A DNA stretch of 64,000 bases from the NCBI GenBank assembly GCA_006384855.1, contig VCJN01001509.1, positions 1 to 64,000 of the forward strand, written 5' to 3'. Origin of the DNA: Tetraselmis striata (lineage: Eukaryota > Chlorophyta > Chlorodendrophyceae > Chlorodendrales > Chlorodendraceae). Below the pieces are notes generated by a model. It was not told the DNA's origin and did no database searches. It saw only the letters and a list, made by a program, of their open reading frames with translations. Of the stretch, positions 56,651 to 64,000 are shown one piece after another. Both the position numbers and the translations under genes were made by a program. The stretch's first letter is position 1. Each line of letters starts with the position of its first letter.

Positions 56651-57155
56651 TATGCATACCAATCAACGATGGTGCCCGGACCTGCTGTATATGCACCCTG
56701 GGCTCCCGGGAAGGAGCATTCCGTCCTCGTCACCCTCGCAACCCTCGACGTCTACGGCAGCGGATGACTAGGGCTAACGATCAACTAGAACGAGCGCGCG
56801 CGCCGACTTCGCACCTCGGGGGGTGTCGCAGCTCCTCGCCATGCACAATCGCGGCGACCGCCAACGCGAGCGACGCGAGTGCCGTGACGACGAACGCCTG
56901 AGTCGCGAAGCCACTCCGGCCGCCGGCTCTAACGTGGACAACATGGATGAGGACCTACCGCGCCTTGACGAGAACCTCGTGGCTGCCTCACTCCCGGAGA
57001 CGGGAGCAGTACCGTTTCTACCGACGACCGCGCACTACGAGTTCGAGACACCGGACGTTACCGCAATAACCAAAACCATGTTGGAACCGACATGCCTTTA
57101 ATCTCCCCGGCGGCGCGAGCCCTATCCGCCCCGGCAAGATTAGTAGGTGACGTCG

Positions 57156-57188
<33 letters not shown>

Positions 57189-57407
57189 TCCTCTTCCGGC
57201 AGCCGCTCTCGCAGCCCAACGGGCCCACTCCGCCGAGCAACCACCAGCGTCGACTCACCGGCGGGCGGTCTCCCGAGGACGGGGGCCCGTGGGCGCGAGT
57301 CGTCGGAAGACCATCTTAGCTGCGAGACCCTACTAGTGGAGCTAACAGCGGTGGTCCACCGCCAGGAGCCCGATCAACATGCCAAGTGGAAGGCTCTAGC
57401 TTAAGCC
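56651..57407. other. Unclear, C-run and short frames
   Basis: Contains a C homopolymer at about 57157-57186. No domain seen. Confidence 0.3.
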
Positions 57408-57810
57408 TGTTCTTTAGGCCCTTTAGGATGCAGCGGAAGGATTTAGAAAGTATGGCCAATCTCTTCTGGCTACAGGGGTTCCGGAGTTATAGGCTGTCTC
57501 TGAAATCTACCTAGTAGACTTGTCCGAGGCGGTATTTATATCCGACGAGGTCATAGTCATACGTGTGCTAGGTTAGCCGGATGTCATGGGATACCCGTGC
57601 TGGGGTAGCCACGCACGTAAGGCTTGAGTCAGAGAACTCTAGAAAGTTCCAGAACAGTCTTCGGCCTTATACTACTTATATTTATACCCGCAATACTAAC
57701 GTATACAGCGAGTCGTTCTACTTATGCGTAGTCGTTCTACTTTAGTGGGCAATTATTCTTGCTAGTATAGCAGAACTACTTTATGGCTAAAGGGAACATG
57801 GAGTAAAACA
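57408..57810 (-). mobile_element. LTR of an older Ty3/gypsy element
   Basis: Minus strand: a purine tract AAGGGGGGAGAG (57822-57811) directly precedes TGTTTTACTCC, and a matching end ...AAAGAACA lies at 57408, giving about 403 bp with TGTT...AACA ends. A TATAAATA-like stretch is inside. The right boundary is firm, the left one tentative. Confidence 0.5.
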
Positions 57811-57973
57811 CTCTCCCCCCTTAGGCACAAGCGTCCTCGCTGTGCATGCGTCACAAAACTACAGTAAACTATAGTCTTGGTCTTGATCTTGAAGTTCAGG
57901 CGGAAGGTACTCGGCTTGGGTAGCGATTCCGGAACCGAATGAAGTCTGGGCTTACAATTAACTGTCGGTATGG

Positions 57974-58226
57974 TTTAGACAGTAAGAACGACCGGAAAAT
58001 GTAAAATGTCCAAGTGTTTGACTCCGCGCAGGGGCTCCCATGTGTCTTCGCTATGTACGTTGTACGGGAACGCCCATCGCACTCGAAACAGTAGTCCAAT
58101 GCCATTGTTGTTGAAGGCAACATCGAGTATGTCTTGAACATGGAATCGGTTTGTGTCATGGACAATCGGTACTCGTTCAGGCTTCGCCTGTAAGTACTCG
58201 TGGCAGTACTTAGTGAAACAGGGCTC
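57974..58226 (-). pseudogene. C-terminal chromodomain fragment of the older gypsy integrase
   Basis: The minus strand reads KPERVPIVHDTNRFHVQDIL, then GLLFRVRWAFPYNVHSEDTW, then EPLRGVKHLDILHF before TAA. This is the end of a chromovirus integrase with a chromodomain, and it is distinct in sequence from the intact element next door. The frame is closed upstream by TAA at 58227-58229. Confidence 0.65.
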
Positions 58227-58249
58227 TTACTCGTAGCGTTTGGCGAATT

Positions 58250-58534
58250 GAGTTGGTTGCAGAATGTAATCTCTTACAACATGCTGGTGGCATTGGATAT
58301 TTATCCTATAGCGGTCCAACTGGGCACCGCGGACAGGCAGCTAGTAGCGCTATCCTGATGATTAGGAGTTGTAGCGCGTACTGTATGTTACAAGGAATAT
58401 TTATTACTGGCGCCTGGTTGTGGCCGTACCAGTACATAATACGCGTGCTGAAATACAGCAGTACAACAGTAAGATTACTTGGCCATAAAACGTCGCAGGT
58501 TGTATTAGGGTAGTCGCTAGGCGCAACCCTAACA
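58250..58534 (-). repeat. 3' LTR of the intact gypsy element
   Basis: Starts TGTTAGGGTTGCGCC on the minus strand at 58534, right after the purine tract CAGAGGGGTGGGAA (58548-58535). The far end is uncertain because the partner LTR is off the window. Confidence 0.55.
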
Positions 58535-58653
58535 TTCCCACCCCTCTGATAAATGACGAACTGGAAAGTGTCTTTTCGCGTCGCCGAAGGCCTGGCGCAG
58601 ATGTCGGTTGGCGGTGGAAGCGTGATATAGCAGTGTCTCAGCAACAGTACGTG
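58535..58653 (-). other. Gypsy 3' untranslated segment with polypurine tract
   Basis: About 120 bp between the pol stop and the LTR. The purine tract adjoining the LTR primes plus-strand DNA synthesis in this family. Confidence 0.55.
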
Positions 58654-61600
58654 TCAACGCTCCGGGATGGACTCTGGAAAACGCGGCGGGTGGCGCGCTC
58701 GCAGGTTGGCGTATTCCTTTGAGCGTAGCGTGTCTTGCAGATGTCGGCTCGTCCTCGCGAAATCGTGTAGCGCCTCGACACGTCGCAGCGCGCTGTATGG
58801 CTCCCAGCTGTCATGACTTGAGTCGTAGTTCAGCCAACGCACCAGAAAGACGAGGCAGAGTCCTCGCTTGTACAGATCCTCGCGGCGCTCGATAGAGAAA
58901 CCGAGCACGCGTTCAACGACGAATTCGTCGACAGGGGGCTCCACACTGGACGGTATTGTATCGGGCTGTGCATCTGGGTTGACGCACTGGCGCAGTCGAC
59001 TGATGTGAAACACATTGTGGCAGTCGAACGTTGGTGGCAGGCGCAGACGATACGCCTGGCTGGAGATCTTGGCTGTGACCGGGTAGGGGCCGATGTAGCG
59101 CTGTCGGAACTTGCGCGCCGGCTGGTTGCGTATGAGCAAGTGCTCCGTTGAGAGCCAGACTTTGTCTCCTTCTGCGAACTCAACAGGGCTGGTTTTGCGG
59201 TCGGCATAGACCTTTTGATATTCATCAGCAAGCTTCAGTTGCTCAGTAATAAACATGTGAATATCTTGAATATTTGCAACTGTGTTGCGTGCATCTTGGT
59301 TGGTAGTAGCAATCAGATCAGGTGGTGTCAGTGGCATCATGCCATAAATTGCCTCAAAAGGGGCATAATGTGTTGCTGAATGGACTGAATTGTTGTAAGA
59401 AAATTCAGCAAGAGCCAAATGACTTAACCAAGAGTCATGTTGCTTGTGAACAAACGCACGTAATATTTGCTCAATAGTTCTATGGGTGCGTTCAGTTTGA
59501 CCGTCAGTTTGCGGGTGATAAGCGCTGGAAATATTTAGCTTAGTTTGCAGAGCTGTAAACAATGATTTCCAGAACACTGAAGTGAACCTGGGATCTCTGT
59601 CAGAGATGATACATCTGCTGAGACCATGGTGTCTGTAAATATTGTCCAAATATAATCTGGCCAGCTGTGTCGCATCAATCTTAATATTGCATGGCACAAA
59701 ATGTGACTGTTTGGTGAATGTATCAACAAACGTAGCAATAGCATCGTAGCCATCCACCTCAGGTAAGTTGGTTATAAAATCCATTGAGATTATCTCCCAA
59801 GGCTTGGTTGCCTTTGGCAAGGGAAATAAAGAACCATGAGGCTTGGTGGTAGTTGTTTTGATTCTAACGCAAGTATCACAGTGTTTGCAGTAATGCTTGA
59901 CTGTGGTATTCATACGTGGCCACCAAAACATACGCAGTATGTTGGCAAGAGTGCGGGTATGGTTGGGGTGTCCATTACCAACATGATACTCCTCAATGAT
60001 AAGTTTTCTCAGTTCAGAATCATTGGGTATACAGACCTTATCTGCCATGTAGTAGAGACCACCAGTCTCATCTTGTCGCACGCCGTTGGGGGTGCGTCCA
60101 TGACTGTAGGCAACATCAGTGATGTAGGCAGCTTTGATCTTGTTTATTAGCTTGCTGTCAATCTGCAAGGCGGACATTGCTGACAAATAGTCCTGCATTT
60201 GTTCAAGGTCAGCTTCGACCAGCTGGTTTTCATATTCAGTCAATGCATAATGCAAGTCAGGGCGGCGAGAGAGAGCATCAGCCTCATTGTCAGCGCCTTT
60301 GCGATATAATATCCGCAACACAGGCTCATTAGTCTGTGGGTTGACTGCCATGTATGGTGAGATTTCATGTAACCATAGGGCATGGCGTCTGCCTAGTCCT
60401 TCCTGTGTAGGCAAATGCCTCAATGTGGCATGGTCAGTTATAACTGTAATACGGCGACTGCCTTCCAAATAGCAGCGCCATTCTTTCAGAGCACACACCA
60501 CACCCAAGAGCTCTTGGTCATAGGTGGGATAATTTGTTTGTGCAGCCTGCAATGTCTTTGCATAATAGCTGCAAGGGTGTAAGTGGCCATCAGCATTAGC
60601 CTGGAGCAGAACTGCACCCAAGGCATATTTGCTGGCGTCAGTAGCCACTACAAACTCAGCATCTTTGCCGGTGACAGGGCTTGCCAGCACTGGGGACTGG
60701 CACAAGGCTTGCTTCAGTTTTACAAATGCAGCTTGGCATTCAACTGTCCAATCAAATATGTTATCCTTTCTTGTGAGGGCATATAACGGTGCTGCAATAG
60801 CAGAATAATTGCGCACATAGCGTCGGTAAAAATTGCAGAAACCAAGATATTGTTGGACATTTTGAACGTTCTTAGGCCTGGGCCAATCCTGAACAGCCTT
60901 GATTTTATTAGGCGAGGGTCTTAGGCCAGCGTGTGATACCATATGTCCAAGGTATTCTAGTTCATTCTTGGCAAACCAGCATTTCTGTAATCGTAGTCTA
61001 ATGTCATTAGACTCGAGCATAGTAAGAGCTGTGTCCAAATGTTGCAAATGTTCCTCAAGCGAGTTGCTAAAAATTAAGACATCATCCAGGTATACAAGTA
61101 TAAAGGTATGCTTGTGTGGCTGGAGTATAGATGTCATCAGGCGTTGAAAAGAGGAGGGAGCACTAGTGAGTCCAAATGGCATTACTAGCCACTCGAATTG
61201 GCCATAGACAGTTCGGAACGCTGTCTTAGGAACATCAGGTGGATTAATCCGGAGTTGGTGATAACCTAAGGCGAGATCAAGAGCTGAATAGACAGTAGCA
61301 CCAGATAGCATATCAAGTAATGCATCAGCAGGTGGAACAGGGAACTCGACCTTTTTGGTGTACTTATTCAATTGACGGTAGTCAATGCACATGCGCAGAC
61401 CGCCATTGGCCTTGCGGGCGAAGAGAACAGGAGCTGCATATGGAGAGAAGGACTCCTGTATAAACTGTTTCTCAAGAAAAGAATCCAGTTGTGTTCTTAG
61501 TTCCTCTAATTCTGCAGGTGATAATCTGTATATTTTTCCAGCAGGTACTTGAGCATCATGAACAAGAGGGATCTCATGATCAAGACCAGGGCGTAATTGT

Positions 61601-63258
61601 GGAAGGTTGTCAAGCGGAGAGCATATTGGTTTATGCTTTCGCAATAAGTCTCTGATCTGAGCGGTATAAGCTGCAGACTGGTCAGTGTCAATTGTATTTA
61701 TCTCATCATCAATATCGAGCTCATCACTCTCTTTGGTGGCATTGTATTGTTTAACAATGGCGCAGAAATAAATTGTGTCAGGATCATGCTTGGCAATTTC
61801 TCTGGCCATGGCATTAGCATGAACCATTCTGACATTAGCCTGGCGAGGCTCTGTTTGGCATTGGACTTTTAGTCCTGTGGAAAATGTCATCAGACCAGAT
61901 TCCCAATCAACATGTGGGTTGTGTTGTTTCAGGAATTGCATCCCTAAAACCAGATTGAAATTATGTTGTAACGGTGTGACTGTGAAGTCAATGGGTATTG
62001 TGTAATTGTTGATATTTAATTCAAGGGTGATTTTTTGTGAGGCGAGAACCATTCTGCCATCAGCAAGAATAACTCTTACTTTGTTTTGAAGTGGTGTAGT
62101 TGGTATTTTATTTTCTTTGACATACTTGGTGCTGGCAAAGTTCAAAGTAGCACCGCTGTCGACCAGTACGGAAGGTGTTATATTAAATTCAGCACATGTT
62201 GGGTGTAATAGCAATAAGTCATGATCAGACTTGCTGGTAACAAAACATTTTTCTGTCATCATACGTGACTGGTGGGACTTTGTGGCTTTTGGTTTATATT
62301 CCTTACCTTGTTGTTCAGCCAGCATGGTTTTGAGTTCCTCAGTGGTAACGACGTCATTAATTGCCTGGGCTGAACGTTCCTCAACAGTGTAGTCAGCCAG
62401 GTAGACATCAACATACCACTCAGTGGGTCCCATAGGTTCAGTATCAGTCGCTGAACTGGGTGTGTGAAACAGATATGTTCCAGGCGGGTAGCTATGAATT
62501 TTCTTATATTTTGAAAGCAGTGGTTTCCAGGATTGTCCTAATTGTGAGGACCATCTGGGCATAACAATAATACCTCTTGTGTCAAAAGGTGACTCTTGTC
62601 TTTGCATCTCAAAATGCTGCAAGATAGGCAGGGCTGTGTCATCATACACTGGATTGATGAACACAGTTTTACCTTTGATATTTTGTTTCAGAAATGGTTT
62701 TTCAGCACTGCAATAATCTGAACAGACAGCATCATATGCTGAGGCACAGGCATCAAAAGTGACTGGACCATAGGCATAATTCAGTCTCTTGAATTCTGCT
62801 TGGTCAAACACAACAGAGTCAGTTGGACATGCATTTGGTTTTGCATATTTGTCAATTTCAGTGTCATTCTTTTGATTACTGTTTTTGGTACGCATTCTGC
62901 GCACTCGAGATCTCTTTTGCATGATAGTCAGTTTGGCATGCAGTTTAGCATGCGTCTTTTTGTCTTTGACATTTTTGTCGACATTTTCTCTGCACCCTGT
63001 CTCGTCCTCGATGTCGGCAACGAGGTGTGAATGAGCACAGGAACACCCATGAGCTTCATGCTCAGGTTGTGAGTCGGAGGGGTTCAGTGCCGCGGGAGCG
63101 CAATGCTCGACCATATCGACATCTGTATCCTCGATCTCATGCAGGGGCTGAGCAGGCAGTTTAGCAGTGCATGCATGTTTGCATGGACTCGGCGACATGT
63201 CAGTGTCAATTGTCTCAATTACATTGAGAGGCACAGGTTGGCATGTCGCCCAACACCG
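58654..63258 (-). CDS. pol: gypsy pol polyprotein: methyltransferase-like domain, protease, RT, RNase H, integrase, chromodomain
   Basis: The frame is open from after the gag UGA to TGA at 58654. Numbering from the residue at 63234: a domain at about 140-280 with TFDACASAYDAV, GKTVFINPVYDD and GIIVMPRWSS, resembling phage-type adenine methyltransferases (NPPY changed to NPVY); protease DSG 359-361; RT with VYSALDLALGYHQL and YLDD 715-718; RNase H with ATDAS 866; integrase HHCC around 1084-1122 and catalytic D1152, D1212, E1248 (D-x35-E); GPY-like segment near 1382; chromodomain about 1438-1490 (FLVRWLNY...DSWEP), which targets integration to marked chromatin. Every catalytic residue is present. 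The N-terminal domain is probably not catalytic. Confidence 0.92.
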   Translation of the reverse strand, partial: RCWATCQPVPLNVIETIDTDMSPSPCKHACTAKLPAQPLHEIEDTDVDMVEHCAPAALNPSDSQPEHEAHGCSCAHSHLVADIEDETGCRENVDKNVKDKKTHAKLHAKLTIMQKRSRVRRMRTKNSNQKNDTEIDKYAKPNACPTDSVVFDQAEFKRLNYAYGPVTFDACASAYDAVCSDYCSAEKPFLKQNIKGKTVFINPVYDDTALPILQHFEMQRQESPFDTRGIIVMPRWSSQLGQSWKPLLSKYKKIHSYPPGTYLFHTPSSATDTEPMGPTEWYVDVYLADYTVEERSAQAINDVVTTEELKTMLAEQQGKEYKPKATKSHQSRMMTEKCFVTSKSDHDLLLLHPTCAEFNITPSVLVDSGATLNFASTKYVKENKIPTTPLQNKVRVILADGRMVLASQKITLELNINNYTIPIDFTVTPLQHNFNLVLGMQFLKQHNPHVDWESGLMTFSTGLKVQCQTEPRQANVRMVHANAMAREIAKHDPDTIYFCAIVKQYNATKESDELDIDDEINTIDTDQSAAYTAQIRDLLRKHKPICSPLDNLPQLRPGLDHEIPLVHDAQVPAGKIYRLSPAELEELRTQLDSFLEKQFIQESFSPYAAPVLFARKANGGLRMCIDYRQLNKYTKKVEFPVPPADALLDMLSGATVYSALDLALGYHQLRINPPDVPKTAFRTVYGQFEWLVMPFGLTSAPSSFQRLMTSILQPHKHTFILVYLDDVLIFSNSLEEHLQHLDTALTMLESNDIRLRLQKCWFAKNELEYLGHMVSHAGLRPSPNKIKAVQDWPRPKNVQNVQQYLGFCNFYRRYVRNYSAIAAPLYALTRKDNIFDWTVECQAAFVKLKQALCQSPVLASPVTGKDAEFVVATDASKYALGAVLLQANADGHLHPCSYYAKTLQAAQTNYPTYDQELLGVVCALKEWRCYLEGSRRITVITDHATLRHLPTQEGLGRRHALWLHEISPYMAVNPQTNEPVLRILYRKGADNEADALSRRPDLHYALTEYENQLVEADLEQMQDYLSAMSALQIDSKLINKIKAAYITDVAYSHGRTPNGVRQDETGGLYYMADKVCIPNDSELRKLIIEEYHVGNGHPNHTRTLANILRMFWWPRMNTTVKHYCKHCDTCVRIKTTTTKPHGSLFPLPKATKPWEIISMDFITNLPEVDGYDAIATFVDTFTKQSHFVPCNIKIDATQLARLYLDNIYRHHGLSRCIISDRDPRFTSVFWKSLFTALQTKLNISSAYHPQTDGQTERTHRTIEQILRAFVHKQHDSWLSHLALAEFSYNNSVHSATHYAPFEAIYGMMPLTPPDLIATTNQDARNTVANIQDIHMFITEQLKLADEYQKVYADRKTSPVEFAEGDKVWLSTEHLLIRNQPARKFRQRYIGPYPVTAKISSQAYRLRLPPTFDCHNVFHISRLRQCVNPDAQPDTIPSSVEPPVDEFVVERVLGFSIERREDLYKRGLCLVFLVRWLNYDSSHDSWEPYSALRRVEALHDFARTSRHLQDTLRSKEYANLRARHPPRFPESIPER

Positions 63259-63261
63259 TCA
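63259..63261 (-). promoter_or_regulatory. In-frame UGA at the gag-pol junction, candidate readthrough site
   Basis: gag ends LHKNK-UGA and the same frame continues CGG TGT TGG into pol. UGA-CGG is a known leaky context (type II readthrough signal of plant viruses). It would set the gag to gag-pol ratio. Confidence 0.55.
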
Positions 63262-64000
63262 TTTGTTTTTATGTAAGTCGATCTTGTCGACTTGCTTGGC
63301 TAGCTTGTTAGCTGCCACTTTGGCTTTGAACTGTTCTTTGTCATGTTCAGACGCATGGCGGCATTCATAAATTGAGTGGCCTTTTTTGCCGCATTTGGCG
63401 CACTCACCAGAGAAGCGACTCTTTTTTGGTTGACGACTGGGGAAGCTGCTGTGAGCAGCAGGACGACTTGGGGCAGAGCTGGTTGATCCTCCGTTGTTGC
63501 GTGACCACGGGTTTGTGGAGGTTGGCATGTGATAACGACCTGAATACTCCTCGTAGCGACGCTTGTGTTTCTTGATGTTGGCCTGCCTCCTTTGGGCAAT
63601 CTCGACAGCGACGCGGTGCTCCTCGTCGATAGCCGAGAGATGTCTGAAAAGTACTTCATGAGTCAAGACAACCTCGTTGTTGTGGTTAGCCATCCTTTGC
63701 ACCTCGGCTCTCTCGTGCTTGGGAATCGCCTGCAAAATACGCTGCACTTGCAAGTACTCAGGCACAACGAAAGGTTCATGCAGCAAAGCAAATGCAGCTT
63801 GTAGCTTGCGCTGCAAGTCGACACAACAAGTAGCCATCTTGGGGTCGCTCGGCTTGATGCAGATGTTACGCGCATAGTCTCCGACAGTTGTCTGAATGCC
63901 GTTGGGGAAAGCGGCCTTGAAAAAAGCTTGTTTCCAATCTTGATAGTTGACAAAGTGAGTCAGGACCTCGCAACCCATAACGATGTGAACTTGAAGCTCA
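63262..64000 (-). CDS. gag: gypsy gag, C-terminal part (start beyond window)
   Basis: The frame is open to the window edge. Capsid-like helical region (FVNYQDWKQAFFKAAFPNGI, EPFVVPEYLQVQRILQAIPK), a basic Ser-rich linker, then a classic zinc knuckle CAKCGKKGHSIYEC (C-x2-C-x4-H-x4-C) that binds genomic RNA. It ends at UGA 63259 in frame with pol. Confidence 0.88.

Larger units (their letters stand above)
58250..64000 (-). mobile_element. Ty3/gypsy chromovirus retrotransposon, apparently intact, cut by the window edge
   Basis: Minus strand: gag (from beyond 64000 to 63259), UGA, pol to 58654, a purine tract, and a 3' LTR. The 1,526-codon pol has no break, so the insertion is young. It sits in the 3' end of an older gypsy element. 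The 5' LTR and gag start are outside the window. Confidence 0.85.

Overview
The window looks like GC-rich nuclear DNA of a green alga, probably chlorophyte and possibly volvocine. The evidence is a spliced host gene with short introns, a TGTAA-type poly(A) signal, and a PAT/Kangaroo/TOC3-type tyrosine-recombinase retrotransposon. Only about 6 kb is clearly host gene; the rest is nested, mostly decayed mobile DNA and tandem repeats. All family calls are from motifs read by eye; no database search was run.

Region by region. 1-6.2 kb: the 3' portion of a minus-strand multi-exon gene. Nine coding exons keep phase from a PIH1-type CS-like domain, through a helical hairpin and several membrane segments, to a J domain and a Jiv90-like zinc domain. 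Many of its introns carry 15-29 nt C or G homopolymers. 7-12.5 kb: transposon debris (C-terminal part of a reverse-transcriptase protein, a psq-type HTH domain, a Cys-rich ORF). 12.6-28.2 kb: two copies of a 3.6-3.9 kb terminal-inverted-repeat element (E1), one copy of a repeat-rich element X, and an element Y interrupted by E1 copy 2 and by a 5-kb PAT-like retroelement. 28.3-35.6 kb: a retroelement block with gag, an aspartic protease, a C5-cytosine DNA methyltransferase and a degenerate PHD finger, but no reverse transcriptase or integrase. 35.6-37.4 kb: an uninterrupted Y copy between AT-rich repeats. 37.4-43.9 kb: an inverted X copy with a roughly 355-bp tandem array. It is interrupted by a TIR element with TTA target duplications, which itself holds a small LTR element coding only for a gag-like protein. 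44-57 kb: poorly coding DNA with satellites, a 336-bp pure hexanucleotide repeat, an unidentified pseudogene and a second tyrosine-recombinase remnant. 57.4-64 kb: an old Ty3/gypsy 3' end interrupted by an apparently intact chromodomain Ty3/gypsy element running off the right edge.

Three unrelated retroelements here each carry a methyltransferase-like domain: Dam-like NPPW in the PAT element, a degenerate NPVY version in the gypsy pol, and a C5-MTase beside gag-protease. The gag-PR-C5MTase-PHD arrangement, the in-frame UGA-CGG between gypsy gag and pol, and the apparent PIH1/J-protein fusion are the items most worth following up.
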